A stretch of 37,923 bases of DNA from Flavobacterium sp. (GTDB taxonomy: Bacteria; Bacteroidota; Bacteroidia; Flavobacteriales; Flavobacteriaceae), in assembly GCA_024644805.1 (NCBI GenBank), contig JAHEHC010000005.1, positions 1 to 37,923 of the forward strand, read 5' to 3'. The translations under genes and the position numbers were made by a program. Positions 16,485-24,994 of this stretch are shown here, piece after piece (position 1 is the stretch's first letter; every line of letters begins with the position of its first letter). The notes under the pieces are model-generated. The model was not told the origin of the DNA and searched no databases. It saw nothing but the letters and a program-made list of their open reading frames with translations.

Positions 16485-17603
16485 TTAAGAAAACATATCT
16501 TTTACTTTCTCAAAAAAGGATTTCTCTTCTTTTTCAGGGTTTGGTCGAAAGTTATCATCTTCACTCATCTTTGTGAAAAAGTCTTTTTGTTCCTTATTCA
16601 ATGTTTTGGGTGTCCAAACATTGACATGCACCAATAGATCTCCTTGACCATATCTGTCTATACTGGGGATTCCCTTATTTCGTAATCTTAATATCTTTCC
16701 ACTTTGTACTCCCGGTTCGATCTTGATCCTCACCTTACCACTTACAGTATCAATTTCCTTACTGGTTCCCAAAGCAGCTTCAGAAAAACTGATATAAAGA
16801 TCATGATGAAGATTATCTCCTTCCCGTTGCAGACTGGGGTGTTTCTTCTCTTCAATGGCTACCAATAGATCTCCTGAGATTCCATTTCCAGGCGCCTCAT
16901 TTCCTTTTCCGCTCACCTTTAACTGCATGCCTTCCACGACCCCTGCCGGAATCTTAATAGATACGGTCTCCTCGTTTACGATCATACCTTGCGCATCGGC
17001 ATTGGTAGGTTTTTTATCAATGGTCTGTCCTTGTCCGCCACACACATTACAAGGTGCAGAAGTTTGCATTCGACCAAGGATGGTATTCTGTATACGTGTT
17101 ACCTGCCCTTGTCCATTACAAGTAGAACAGGTTTTATAGGTAGTTCCCTGAGCCACTTTCTTTCTCTTGACCTTGATCTTCTTTTCAACTCCATTGGCGA
17201 TCTCTTCAAGGTTGAGCTTCACCCTAATCCTGAGATTACTTCCTTTTACCCGTGATCGGGATCCGCCAAAGCCACCGAAACCACCTCCGCCAAAAGCACC
17301 ACCGAAAGCACCACCGAAGATATCTCCAAACTGACTGAATATATCCTCCATATTCATTCCTCCTCCGCCAAATCCACCTCCTTCAAATGCTTGATGTCCG
17401 AAACGATCGTATTTTGCTCTCTTATCTGCATCACTAAGAACCTCATAGGCCTCAGCAGCTTTCTTGAACATCTCCTCTGCTTTTTCATCACCCGGGTTCT
17501 TATCCGGATGAAATTCTATGGCTTTCTTGCGATAGGCCTTTTTGATCTCAGATTCTGAGGCGTTTTTTGATACCCCTAATATTTCATAGAAATCTTCTTT
17601 CAT
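16485..17603 (-). CDS. dnaJ: Chaperone protein DnaJ with a single zinc centre
   Basis: At 372 residues the order is a J domain (1-70, HPD at 32-34), a Gly/Phe region (74-115), a shortened cysteine-rich region, and the C-terminal substrate-binding domains ending [10 protein letters not shown]. DnaJ stimulates DnaK ATPase and delivers unfolded clients. Only two of the usual four CxxCxGxG motifs remain: CSTCNGQG (C159, C162) and CNVCGGQG (C185, C188). By position they correspond to canonical motifs 2 and 3, which together make one zinc site; where motif 4 should be, the sequence reads [10 protein letters not shown] believe this short form is common in Flavobacteria. The grpE stop lies one base before this ATG, so the two are one operon. 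Confidence 0.96.
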   Translation of the reverse strand: MKEDFYEILGVSKNASESEIKKAYRKKAIEFHPDKNPGDEKAEEMFKKAAEAYEVLSDADKRAKYDRFGHQAFEGGGFGGGGMNMEDIFSQFGDIFGGAFGGAFGGGGFGGFGGSRSRVKGSNLRIRVKLNLEEIANGVEKKIKVKRKKVAQGTTYKTCSTCNGQGQVTRIQNTILGRMQTSAPCNVCGGQGQTIDKKPTNADAQGMIVNEETVSIKIPAGVVEGMQLKVSGKGNEAPGNGISGDLLVAIEEKKHPSLQREGDNLHHDLYISFSEAALGTSKEIDTVSGKVRIKIEPGVQSGKILRLRNKGIPSIDRYGQGDLLVHVNVWTPKTLNKEQKDFFTKMSEDDNFRPNPEKEEKSFFEKVKDMFS

Positions 17604-17604
17604 A

Positions 17605-18153
17605 TTATTTTCCTATTACTACTTTCGGATATCGGATGATCTTTTCTCCAAGTACGTATCCAAATTCGATCACATCAACGATCTTTCCTTTTAGGTCCTT
17701 GCTTGGTGATGGGATCTGTGTTACCGCCTCATGATCATCAGCATTGAACTGATCTCCTTGTTTGGTACCAATTTTTTCTAATCCTTTTGCTTTGAGAATC
17801 TCTTTCAATTTATTGTTGATCAATTCAACCCCATTGAACAATTCATCATCTTCGGCCTTTTTAATTTCATTGAGTGCTCGGTCAAAATCATCCAGGACCG
17901 GCAATAATGAGATCATTACATCCTCACTGGCAGTCTTGAATAATTCAATCCGCTCACGGCCGGTTCTTTTTTTGAAATTCTCAAATTCAGCAAACAAACG
18001 CAGATTTCTATCTTTTTCCTTTTGCAGTTCTTCCTGCAAGCTTTCCAATTGATCCACTTCCTTTATATCCTGCTTGTTATCAGCTCCCTTCTTATCTTTG
18101 CTGATCACTTCAGCTTCTTCGTTGTTATCCTTAGTCTTTTTCTTTTTGCTCAT
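17605..18153 (-). CDS. grpE: Nucleotide exchange factor GrpE
   Basis: This 182-residue protein has a charged, disordered N-terminus ([13 protein letters not shown]), a long coiled coil ([36 protein letters not shown]), the four-helix region ([11 protein letters not shown]) and the C-terminal beta wing that contacts DnaK ([20 protein letters not shown] ... [18 protein letters not shown]). GrpE releases ADP from DnaK. The EFENFKKR and ILRPAKVVV-like ending (here [10 protein letters not shown]) are diagnostic. It is directly upstream of dnaJ; dnaK is not in the window, as is often so in this group. A good TAnnTTTG promoter lies 34-41 bases upstream, and no CIRCE element is visible. Confidence 0.96.
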   Translation of the reverse strand: MSKKKKTKDNNEEAEVISKDKKGADNKQDIKEVDQLESLQEELQKEKDRNLRLFAEFENFKKRTGRERIELFKTASEDVMISLLPVLDDFDRALNEIKKAEDDELFNGVELINNKLKEILKAKGLEKIGTKQGDQFNADDHEAVTQIPSPSKDLKGKIVDVIEFGYVLGEKIIRYPKVVIGK

Positions 18154-18186
18154 TGGTCGAGTGTCATTTTAATTTTTCAGAAGGTG

Positions 18187-18220
18187 CAAAAGTACTGCCA
18201 TTTATTGTATAATGTCAAAA
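18187..18220 (-). promoter_or_regulatory. Candidate promoter of grpE-dnaJ
   Basis: On the minus strand TTTTG (18220-18216), a 21-base spacer and TACTTTTG (18194-18187) match the Bacteroidota housekeeping pattern. A short direct repeat, AATGTCA twice (plus-strand sequence), spans the -33 element and could be an operator; no CIRCE-like inverted repeat is seen. Confidence 0.6.
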
Positions 18221-18258
18221 TGTCATTGTATTTTTTTAATGGAAAAGCGGTTCTTGAA

Positions 18259-18927
18259 CTAGGGTTTTGTAGCTCTTAGCATTTCTCTCTTTCCGGGGGG
18301 TCCGGGCAATCGTTCCACAATGAAACCAACTTCCATCATGGCCCTTCGTACACTTCCCTTAGCGGAATAGGTCACCAATACCCCATCGTTCTTCAATGCC
18401 TCATACATGCGTTCAAATATTGCAATGGTCCAAAGTTCCGGCTGAACACGGGCTCCAAATGCATCGTAATAGATGAGATGAAATTCATCTTGAAAAGCCA
18501 CTTTTTCAAAATGTGTTTTGAACTTGGTCAAATAGAAATGATCGGATAACTGATTCTTAACCTCCCAGGATGCAGTGTGTATATCTACAAATTGTGATTT
18601 CGGATCTTTCAGGAGATCCGGATAATTGAGTTTTTCGATGACCCCCATGTCTACTGGAAAAGCTTCAATTCCCGTGTAGATTATGGCCTTGTTCAATTTA
18701 GCCGATTCGATGGAGGTGATCCATGCATTCAATCCCGTGCCAAAACCCATTTCCAATAGGTGTATAGGCTGGTCTGGGAATTTTACAAAGATCTTTTTCA
18801 GGCCGTTCCTGATGAAGACATGCTCTGCCTCCTGAATGGCACCATGCTTGGAATGATAGTATTCATTCCATTCTGGCAGATGAATGGTATTGGAACCATC
18901 CCCGGTCTTAATGATCTTACGTTCCAA
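18259..18927 (-). CDS. mnmD: tRNA (5-methylaminomethyl-2-thiouridine)(34)-methyltransferase MnmD
   Basis: A protein of 222 residues of the DUF752/MnmD group. The N-terminus GDGSNTIHLPEWNEYYHSKHGAIQEAEHVFI is the family hallmark (the methyltransferase half of MnmC), followed by the SAM-binding loop LLEMGFGTGLNAW (58-69), LIYYDAFGARVQPELWT and the C-terminal TYSAKGSVRRAMMEVGF..ERLPGPPGKREMLRA. It transfers the last methyl group to the wobble uridine of certain tRNAs. The MnmC-type FAD oxidase half is absent, so this is the stand-alone form. It lies three bases after the haem-motif lipoprotein gene and is probably the third gene of the DUF4920 unit, a linkage with no obvious functional logic. 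Confidence 0.92.
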   Translation of the reverse strand: MERKIIKTGDGSNTIHLPEWNEYYHSKHGAIQEAEHVFIRNGLKKIFVKFPDQPIHLLEMGFGTGLNAWITSIESAKLNKAIIYTGIEAFPVDMGVIEKLNYPDLLKDPKSQFVDIHTASWEVKNQLSDHFYLTKFKTHFEKVAFQDEFHLIYYDAFGARVQPELWTIAIFERMYEALKNDGVLVTYSAKGSVRRAMMEVGFIVERLPGPPGKREMLRATKP

Positions 18928-18930
18928 AGA

Positions 18931-19365
18931 TCAACGAATTAATAGTTTTTCGATCTTTGGGATCGGGCCGACACATTCGGTCTTATGACAAGCAAGGCAG
19001 GTATTGATGGTGTTGTTATACTTATCGACCAAAGGAACAGCGACATCGGTGTCGAACAGATCCTTTTGGTTGTCTATCAATACTTTCGAATAGGCATCAA
19101 ATATTTCAGTTCGAAATTTTGTGTCGGTCATAACAGCCGTGTCAATGGCCAAAAATTCCTTGGGAAAATCCTGTGGGATCTCACCGGCGATGATCTGTTT
19201 CTTGATACTGTCGTTCACCAATAGCATGTGATTCATCAACAATGACATCTCGGAAGGATGATAGAGGTCGTATTCGAACTTCTCACTTTCGGAATTATCG
19301 CCCGAGGAGTTACAGGACCCTAAGATAAGTATCAGGCCAATACATATCAGTATTCTCATACTCAT
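18931..19365 (-). CDS. Small lipoprotein with a CxxCH haem-binding motif
   Basis: The 144 residues start with a lipoprotein signal (MSMRILICIGLILILGSC, C18 in the LGSC lipobox). A helical middle follows (SLLMNHMLLVNDSIKKQII ... FDAYSKVLIDNQKDLF), and then a C-terminal N-T-C123-L-A-C126-H127-K-T-E-C131 motif. CxxCH is the attachment site of c-type haem. The four-helix arrangement and C-terminal CxxCH resemble class II cytochrome c' proteins, although the fit is only by shape. It could be a haem protein on the outer face of the inner membrane or inner face of the outer membrane. Its start overlaps the DUF4920 stop as ATGA, so the two are translated together. Confidence 0.78.
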   Translation of the reverse strand: MSMRILICIGLILILGSCNSSGDNSESEKFEYDLYHPSEMSLLMNHMLLVNDSIKKQIIAGEIPQDFPKEFLAIDTAVMTDTKFRTEIFDAYSKVLIDNQKDLFDTDVAVPLVDKYNNTINTCLACHKTECVGPIPKIEKLLIR

Positions 19366-19844
19366 TCTTTTACAAGTACACCATCTGCCTCAAAGGAAAG
19401 TGTTCTCTTAACTTCAGTGATCGCTTCAATCTCTTCCGGGGTCTTACCGGCATCTTCAGCATAGTGTCTTTGATCTTCAACAGACATTTCTGAAACATAG
19501 GCCTTTCCATTTACAATGACCTCTCTATCTGCTATATTCTTAGGCATGAAAAATCCATAATCCTTAAATCGAACCATGGCCTCATCTTCGCCAAGATCTA
19601 ACTTCATCCAACATCCTTTTGTTTGGCAAACTTCGTTCACTTTAGAGGTAAATTTCACAAAGGCTGTGTCACCCGATTTCAGGGTTTTATATTTTTCAAT
19701 GATCTCGTCCATGGTCAGAGCTTCTTCATCGGTGATCTTTTCACCGAACGAAGCATAGGCTACTTCTGCAGTACTTTCTTTGGTTTCATTCTTACAGGAG
19801 ATAATCACTAAGGATGCGATAAGTAAAAGGGCTAATTTTTTCAT
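19362..19844 (-). CDS. DUF4920 lipoprotein
   Basis: This 160-residue protein has a lipoprotein signal (MKKLALLLIASLVIISC, C17). The mature part matches what I know as DUF4920: YASFGEKITDEEALTMDEI, then TAFVKFTSKVNEVCQTKGCWMKL, then MVRFKDYGFFMPKNIADREVIVNGKAYV. The C-Q-T-K-G-C-W segment with two cysteines could bind a metal or form a disulphide; similar VCxxxGCWM sequences occur in envelope proteins that I associate with copper or redox handling, but no function is established. It is the first gene of the unit with the haem-motif lipoprotein and mnmD, and is divergent from ilvE, with a TAAATTTG element upstream. Confidence 0.85.
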   Translation of the reverse strand: MKKLALLLIASLVIISCKNETKESTAEVAYASFGEKITDEEALTMDEIIEKYKTLKSGDTAFVKFTSKVNEVCQTKGCWMKLDLGEDEAMVRFKDYGFFMPKNIADREVIVNGKAYVSEMSVEDQRHYAEDAGKTPEEIEAITEVKRTLSFEADGVLVKE

Positions 19845-19890
19845 GTTTTTGACAATTTTTTAATAATTAGATCAATCTGATAATATACGA

Positions 19891-19898
19891 CAAATTTA
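19891..19898 (-). promoter_or_regulatory. Candidate -7 element for the DUF4920-mnmD unit
   Basis: Minus-strand TAAATTTG, an exact TAnnTTTG match 47-54 bases upstream of ATG 19844. No convincing -33 TTG is present. It lies back-to-back with the ilvE promoter. Confidence 0.45.
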
Positions 19899-19934
19899 TG
19901 TTTTTTATACGTTTTAATTACTCTAATTTTTGAG

Positions 19935-19942
19935 TACTTTTG
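19935..19942 (+). promoter_or_regulatory. Candidate -7 element of ilvE
   Basis: TACTTTTG is an exact TAnnTTTG match 17 bases before the ilvE ATG (19959). TTTT at 19912-19915 sits 19 bases further upstream, where a TTTG -33 element is expected. Confidence 0.55.
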
Positions 19943-19958
19943 TAAAAAATTACATCCC

Positions 19959-21029
19959 ATGAGCTTAATTTCACAACAAAATCTTACCGTTATAAAAAAG
20001 GAAACTTCAAGAGTAAACGACGTTGATTTCAGCAATCTTACCTTCGGTAAAGAATTTACCGATCATATGTTTGAATGTGATTACAAGGATGGAACCTGGC
20101 TTGAACCGACCATCAGGCCATTTGGTCCATTGACCATCTCTCCAGGAGCAAAGGTCTTTCATTACGGACAGGCTGTTTTTGAAGGCATGAAAGCCTACAA
20201 GGATGATCAGGGAAAAGTTTGGATGTTTCGCCCTCATGAAAACATCAAAAGGATGAACAGATCGTCCAAAAGATTGGCCATTCCTGAATTTCCGCCAGAA
20301 ATCTTCCTGGAAGCATTAAACACCATCTTAAGAATGGATAGTGAATGGATAAAACCGGGTTTTGGAAATTCATTATATATCAGACCATTTGTCATTGCCA
20401 CTCAAAGTGGTGTGGCAGCTTCTGAATCGACTGAATATAAATTCATGATCCTCTTATCCCCAGCTCAGGCCTATTATAAAGGAGAGGTCAGGGTTGTTAT
20501 TGCTGAGCATTACAGCCGGGCTGCCGATGGTGGAGTTGGTGCAGCAAAAGCTGCTGGAAACTACGGTGCACAGTTCTATCCAACCAATCTTGCCAAAGAA
20601 AAAGGATTCCAGCAGGTGATCTGGACCGATTCCAACGAGCATAAGTATTTAGAGGAAGCCGGGACGATGAATGTATTTTTCAGGATCAATGACACCTTGA
20701 TCACGGCACCTACCAGCGATCGGATCTTAGATGGGGTTACCCGTAAAAGCGTGATTGCTCTTGCTGAAAGAAATGGGATCAAAGCTGAAGTAAGAAAGAT
20801 CACCATTGATGAACTATTAGCTGCATCAAATGAAGGTTCGCTAATGGAGATATTCGGTGCAGGTACTGCTGCAGTGATTAGCCCGGTGACCGCATTCAGC
20901 TATAAGGATCAGGTTAGGCAACTACCTCAATTGGAAGATAGTTTTGCCATGCGATTTAAAAATGAATTGATGGGCATTCAATACAATAAGGCTGAAGATC
21001 CTTTTGGATGGCGATATGAGGTTCACTAA
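19959..21029 (+). CDS. ilvE: Branched-chain-amino-acid aminotransferase
   Basis: This 356-residue fold-type IV PLP enzyme transfers the amino group between leucine, isoleucine or valine and 2-oxoglutarate. Family markers are FHYGQAVFEGMKAY (67-80), YIRPFVIAT (140-148), the PLP lysine K197 in GAAKAAGNYGAQ, and YLEEAGTMNVFF with the PLP glutamate. The C-terminal EIFGAGTAAVISPV holds the phosphate-binding GT. Length and layout match the BCAT eukaryote-like group (about 355 residues). It stands alone with its own promoter. Its stop overlaps that of the convergent pyrophosphohydrolase by four bases. No other ilv/leu genes are in the window, so it may serve both synthesis and catabolism. Confidence 0.95.
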   Translation: MSLISQQNLTVIKKETSRVNDVDFSNLTFGKEFTDHMFECDYKDGTWLEPTIRPFGPLTISPGAKVFHYGQAVFEGMKAYKDDQGKVWMFRPHENIKRMNRSSKRLAIPEFPPEIFLEALNTILRMDSEWIKPGFGNSLYIRPFVIATQSGVAASESTEYKFMILLSPAQAYYKGEVRVVIAEHYSRAADGGVGAAKAAGNYGAQFYPTNLAKEKGFQQVIWTDSNEHKYLEEAGTMNVFFRINDTLITAPTSDRILDGVTRKSVIALAERNGIKAEVRKITIDELLAASNEGSLMEIFGAGTAAVISPVTAFSYKDQVRQLPQLEDSFAMRFKNELMGIQYNKAEDPFGWRYEVH

Positions 21030-21415
21030 TCAATTTCTAAGATAGAAGCTATATCGGGTTTAAAGTAATTCGGGCCTTTGAGTACTTTTCCGTCCTCACG
21101 ATAGATGGGATTTCCGTCTGCATCCAATTTACTCATATTACTGCGTTGTATTTCTTCAAAAACCTCCTCTATCTTATGTTGTAAACCATGTTCAATTATG
21201 GTTCCGCATAATATATAGAGCATATCTCCCAATGCGTCGGCCACTTCAACAAGATCATTATTATTTGCCGCCTCGAGATACTCTTCATTCTCTTCCCGCA
21301 TCAATTTATAACGCAACAGATTCTTGGGCTCTCCAAGATAGGCAGTGGGACTTAATTCGTAATCCAATCCAAACGCTTTGTGAAATTCCAGTACAGCATT
21401 TATTTTATTCTTCAT
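21026..21415 (-). CDS. MazG-like/PRA-PH type nucleotide pyrophosphohydrolase
   Basis: The 129 residues form the all-alpha NTP pyrophosphohydrolase fold. The metal-binding set is in the two-helix motif: E41, E42 and E45 (REENEEYLEAA), then E57, D60 and D64 in LVEVADALGDMLYI. This ExxE...ExxD pattern is characteristic of MazG, HisE and dUTPase-like enzymes that hydrolyse NTPs or PRPP derivatives to monophosphates and pyrophosphate. The N-terminus VLEFHKAFGL is common to the single-domain 'phosphoribosyl-ATP pyrophosphohydrolase-like' group. The likely role is house-cleaning of nucleotides; the substrate is not determined. The ATG at 21415 is 46 bases from the divergent small membrane gene. Confidence 0.85.
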   Translation of the reverse strand: MKNKINAVLEFHKAFGLDYELSPTAYLGEPKNLLRYKLMREENEEYLEAANNNDLVEVADALGDMLYILCGTIIEHGLQHKIEEVFEEIQRSNMSKLDADGNPIYREDGKVLKGPNYFKPDIASILEID

Positions 21416-21461
21416 ATATAACTTTTAGGTTGTAAATTTGCTGACATAAATCTACAAATTT

Positions 21462-21650
21462 ATGTTTAGCACAGGACAGTTGATCTTTGTTATTTTCTTT
21501 GTATTGGTATTTGCCGGAATATTGATCATGAGTTACAGAAAAGACAAAAAACTACACAATCGATACTATAAAGGAAGCCTCTGGATATTACTGGGATTTA
21601 TAGCTTTTATTATCCTACTGTTTCTATTGAAAGATTGGCTGAAACCATAA
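21462..21650 (+). CDS. Small two-helix membrane protein
   Basis: 62 residues consisting almost only of two hydrophobic helices (about 6-23 LIFVIFFVLVFAGILIMS, and 43-59 ILLGFIAFIILLFLL) joined by a basic cytoplasmic loop YRKDKKLHNRYYKG. The short C-terminus is KDWLKP. The positive loop puts both ends outside the cytoplasm. I recognise similar tiny proteins in Flavobacteriaceae but no domain or function. The gap to the convergent DPP III gene contains a terminator hairpin. The clean topology and single ATG near a divergent gene support it being real. Confidence 0.72.
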   Translation: MFSTGQLIFVIFFVLVFAGILIMSYRKDKKLHNRYYKGSLWILLGFIAFIILLFLLKDWLKP

Positions 21651-21682
21651 AAAAAGTGCTTCCTACCTTAGCAAGAAGCACT
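21649..21682 (-). terminator. Intrinsic terminator after the DPP III gene
   Basis: AGTGCTTC (21655-21662) pairs with GAAGCACT (21675-21682) around a 12-base loop. On the minus strand a run of seven Ts follows, 22 bases after the DPP III stop. The plus-strand flank (CTCCATTTTA) is a weaker U tract, so it may also end the small membrane gene's transcript. Confidence 0.85.
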
Positions 21683-21704
21683 CTCCATTTTAAATTTCAA
21701 TTAT

Positions 21705-23753
21705 TTAGTTAACCTCTGGTAAGAAATTATATTTCTTAGTGTAATTCAGCATTTGTTCCTCAAATGAAGCAGGTTGCGTAATATTGAATCCTGATATCTC
21801 TCCGGCATCATCCATCACAGGTTCTATTACCGGATTAACAAAACCACTATAAGGAGCTGATGTAAATTGTTCATTACGCTCAAGTACCTCCTTGTGGATC
21901 TCCTGGTCGACTTTCACACCATATCCCTCTACCAATGCCTGTACAGCCTCATAATCTCCTTCAGATTTAATTCGCTGAGTCTCTCTCAATAATTGTCCGA
22001 ACAGTTCATGCAATTTCTCATAGTCATTAATATTGAAATAGGTCTTACCATCCCGGGTCACTTTTTCAATGACCTTATCCGCTTTCCCTTTATCATAGAC
22101 CCAAGCTGCAACAAATTGTCTGTTTCTCATATGGGACTGTTCTACATCGTCCCCTAATTCCAGTCTAATCAATTGCATCATCAGACCATTTCTGATGTAT
22201 CGGTCATAAGCTGCCATACCTACACCTTTCCAATCGTCAACCAGCCCCAACTCCTGTAATTTTGGGGTGTATAGATAATATAAGCCCACCAGGTCAGCCC
22301 TACCTTCTTCCAAAGTTGAAGCATAATTCTTCAGGGTTTCCTTGGTCTCTCCAACGCCTTCATTTAGCTGTCCGGAAGCATGGCCGATAACCTCATGTAA
22401 TGCTGTATGTAACTTTCCGGATAATTGTCCGTATTTAGTAGCCAGTTCGAATTCCTCATCATCATGAACAAATTCTTTCAATCTTCCACTTCCTCTTGAA
22501 TTATTATAGGACTCGATGATATTCCCAAGGGAGACCGATTTACTACCGACTTCTTTTCTGATCCAGCTGGAATTTGGCAAGTTAACCCCAATGGGGGTAC
22601 TTGGGGATGCATCGCCTGCTTCACCCGCTACAGTAACCACTTTATAGGTCACTCCCACAACATTCTTTTTCTTATGCTCTTCCTTTAAAGGAGAGTTATC
22701 CTCAAACCATTGTGCGTTTTCCGATACGACTGCCATTCTCTCAGACATCTCAAAATCTTTGATCTGGACAATGGTCTCATAAGAACCTGTATACCCTAAT
22801 GGGTCGTTATAGACCTCGATAAAACTGTTTATATAATCTATATTTCCTTCAGTAGCTTTGGTCCAGGCAACGTTATAATCGTCCCAGGTTTGAAGATCGC
22901 CTGTCTTATAATATTCGATCAACAATCCCAATGCATTTCCCTGTGCTTCATTCTCAGCAACTCCTTGGGCCAATTCAAGCCATTTTACGATCTCATCGAT
23001 TGCTGAACCGTACAGGCCACCAGATCTGTAGACACGTTCTTTTAAAGTTCCGTTTTCTTTTACCAATTGAGAGTTCAATCCGAATGAGAAAGGTTTATCA
23101 GGATTGGGGGATTTCATTTTCGAATAGAATCCTACCACATCGTCATTCGTGACGTTGGGTCCGTATAAATTCACCGCACTCATCAGTACATTATCCATGT
23201 CCTTGCTACGATCAACTTTCTTAGAATCTACTTCATTGAATATCACATCAAAGGCTTCTCCTTCAAGAGTTGTATTGGTGTCTGACAGCAATTGTTTCAA
23301 GTAATCGTTTGAGAACTCTGGAACAAACTTAGCATTTGAATAATGATGGTGTATTCCGTTGGAGAACCATACTCTTTTTAAATAGATCTCGAAATTCTTC
23401 CAGTCCTCCGATTCCTTATCGCCATCATAGTTGGTATATATATTTTCAAGGGCTTTTCTGATAGTCAGATTATGACGATAGTTTTGATCCCAAATGATAT
23501 CTCTTCCAGACAATCCAGCTTGGGTCAGGTAATACACTAATTTTTGCTCTTTTAATGTTAATTCTTCCCAACCATTGATCTGATATCTCAGAATCTTAAG
23601 ATCGGCAAATTGGTCTACATTGTATTCGAAATTTCCATCTTCTGAAACCGCCTCAGTTGAATCGGCATTCATTTCTGAATCTTTCTTTTCATCTGCACAG
23701 GAAAAACTAATAAATGCAGCAATTGTTAAGAATAATAAATACTTGATCTTCAT
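21705..23753 (-). CDS. Dipeptidyl peptidase III-like zinc lipoprotein (M49)
   Basis: A protein of 682 residues with a lipoprotein signal ending in C19 (FISFSCADE). The M49 zinc motif HEVIGH is at 453-458 (consensus HEXXGH, one residue longer than the usual HEXXH), and the second motif EEGRAD (482-487; EECRAE/D in the family) supplies the glutamate ligand E483. Substrate-pocket segments are also present, such as YGSAIDEIVKWLE and the ending NPVIEPVMD. DPP III removes dipeptides from the N-terminus of oligopeptides; here the enzyme is surface- or periplasm-anchored rather than cytosolic, suggesting nutrient peptide processing, like the M28 peptidase at 9615-11000. Monocistronic, with promoter and terminator. 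Confidence 0.93.
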   Translation of the reverse strand: MKIKYLLFLTIAAFISFSCADEKKDSEMNADSTEAVSEDGNFEYNVDQFADLKILRYQINGWEELTLKEQKLVYYLTQAGLSGRDIIWDQNYRHNLTIRKALENIYTNYDGDKESEDWKNFEIYLKRVWFSNGIHHHYSNAKFVPEFSNDYLKQLLSDTNTTLEGEAFDVIFNEVDSKKVDRSKDMDNVLMSAVNLYGPNVTNDDVVGFYSKMKSPNPDKPFSFGLNSQLVKENGTLKERVYRSGGLYGSAIDEIVKWLELAQGVAENEAQGNALGLLIEYYKTGDLQTWDDYNVAWTKATEGNIDYINSFIEVYNDPLGYTGSYETIVQIKDFEMSERMAVVSENAQWFEDNSPLKEEHKKKNVVGVTYKVVTVAGEAGDASPSTPIGVNLPNSSWIRKEVGSKSVSLGNIIESYNNSRGSGRLKEFVHDDEEFELATKYGQLSGKLHTALHEVIGHASGQLNEGVGETKETLKNYASTLEEGRADLVGLYYLYTPKLQELGLVDDWKGVGMAAYDRYIRNGLMMQLIRLELGDDVEQSHMRNRQFVAAWVYDKGKADKVIEKVTRDGKTYFNINDYEKLHELFGQLLRETQRIKSEGDYEAVQALVEGYGVKVDQEIHKEVLERNEQFTSAPYSGFVNPVIEPVMDDAGEISGFNITQPASFEEQMLNYTKKYNFLPEVN

Positions 23754-23782
23754 AGTAATTGTTTTTAATTTTTAAAGTGTCA

Positions 23783-23790
23783 CAAAATTA
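23783..23790 (-). promoter_or_regulatory. Candidate -7 element of the DPP III gene
   Basis: Minus-strand TAATTTTG, an exact TAnnTTTG match 30-37 bases before ATG 23753. No clear -33 element. Confidence 0.45.
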
Positions 23791-23926
23791 ATAAATATGC
23801 ACTTCTTATCTAAATTAAACTGTAAAATATCGCCTTGGAAATCAATTTAATTGATACCCGTTTGAATGCTGTTAAATCTTCTTTGAAATTGTTATCTTAG
23901 CATACAATCAATTTTTTATAGAATCC

Positions 23927-24994
23927 ATGAAACTATTAAAATACCTTGTATACATAATACTTGTTCTATTGATCGGCGGTGCTATCTATTTTGGGATCAA
24001 GGACGGAAAGTTTGATGTCTCATCTTCAAAGGAAATGGATGCTCCATTGGGAATGATCTACCAAACGGTAAATGAATATAGAACCTGGCAGGAATGGGGA
24101 CCCTGGATGGAATTGGATCCCGATGTGAAATTAACCTATGCTGACACGACCTATGGGGTTGGAGCCTCATACAGTTGGGATAGCGAACATCCCGAAGTGG
24201 GTAAAGGGTCCATGCGAACCCTCTCTGTAGAAGAGAATCGGGCTATCGATCAGGAGATCGTTTTCGGAACACCATTGGGAGATTCGAAAAGCGATGTATA
24301 TTGGAATTTCGAACCCGTTGAGAATAGCACAAAGGTGAATGTGACCTGGGGAATGAAAGGTGAACAGACCTTTCTCGAAAAGGTCTTTATGGCATTTCAA
24401 TCGGAACCATTTGACCAATCCTTGAAATCCATGTTCGATAAAGGCCTTAACAACTTAGACAACCGGGTTCAAAATGAAATGAATAAATACAGTATCGTGG
24501 TAGAAGGGGTCAAACAGCATGGAGGAGGATACTACATGTATACGACCTCCGCTTCAAAGATCGGTGAGATCGGGTCAAAGATGGCTCCAATGTTTGGAAT
24601 GGTGAGCGATTTTATGAACAAGAATAACATCACATTTGCCGGTATGCCCTTTACCATTTACAATCAGATAGATGATGTGAATGGAACTGTTATATTTTCA
24701 ACCAGTATCCCTGTCAATGAACGGGTGATCACTCCTAAGGGAAGTTCTGTGTTCTGCGGCTACTTAGAGCCTTCCCGAGCATTGAAGACCACATTGAGTG
24801 GGAATTATAATTATTTGGATGAAGCCTATGAAAAAGCTAGGTCATTCATGTTGGAGAATGATCTTACTGCTGACGTTTCTGCTCCGATGTTTGAGATCTA
24901 TGCCAATGATCCGGGTATGGTCCCTAACCCTGCAGAATGGATCACCGAGATTTATATTCCACTAAGAGACCCCTTAAATATCAATGCCCAATGA
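23927..24994 (+). CDS. Membrane-anchored SRPBCC plus GyrI-like ligand-binding protein
   Basis: 355 residues: an N-terminal helix (LKYLVYIILVLLIGGAIYFGI), a SRPBCC/polyketide-cyclase-type domain (about 30-185: MIYQTVNEYRTWQEWGPWMELDPDVKLTY...SWDSEHPEVGKGSMRTLSVEEN), and a GyrI/AraC-effector-type domain (about 190-355) with GMPFTIYNQID, a central GSSVFCGYLEPSRALKTTLSGNY, and the end NPAEWITEIYIPL. Both folds bind small hydrophobic or cationic ligands. The pairing is seen in Bacteroidota and often annotated 'SRPBCC family protein'; no enzymatic role is known. Its stop overlaps the ATG of crcB (ATGA at 24991-24994), so the two are translationally coupled. Confidence 0.82.
   Translation: MKLLKYLVYIILVLLIGGAIYFGIKDGKFDVSSSKEMDAPLGMIYQTVNEYRTWQEWGPWMELDPDVKLTYADTTYGVGASYSWDSEHPEVGKGSMRTLSVEENRAIDQEIVFGTPLGDSKSDVYWNFEPVENSTKVNVTWGMKGEQTFLEKVFMAFQSEPFDQSLKSMFDKGLNNLDNRVQNEMNKYSIVVEGVKQHGGGYYMYTTSASKIGEIGSKMAPMFGMVSDFMNKNNITFAGMPFTIYNQIDDVNGTVIFSTSIPVNERVITPKGSSVFCGYLEPSRALKTTLSGNYNYLDEAYEKARSFMLENDLTADVSAPMFEIYANDPGMVPNPAEWITEIYIPLRDPLNINAQ

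Noticed and set aside
18154-18258. CIRCE/HrcA operator before grpE
   Set aside because: The TTAGCACTC-N9-GAGTGCTAA inverted repeat is absent; only a short direct repeat is seen.
19841-20035. Minus-strand 64-residue frame over the ilvE start
   Set aside because: It overlaps the ilvE coding start and both promoter elements and has no signal of its own.
24937-24990. 18-residue extension of CrcB
   Set aside because: It lies in the end of the SRPBCC gene and is unlike the family; ATG 24991 overlaps the upstream stop as ATGA.
24700-24990. Fluoride riboswitch for crcB
   Set aside because: crcB is coupled to the upstream coding sequence with no intergenic space, and no crcB-motif-like pseudoknot could be made out.
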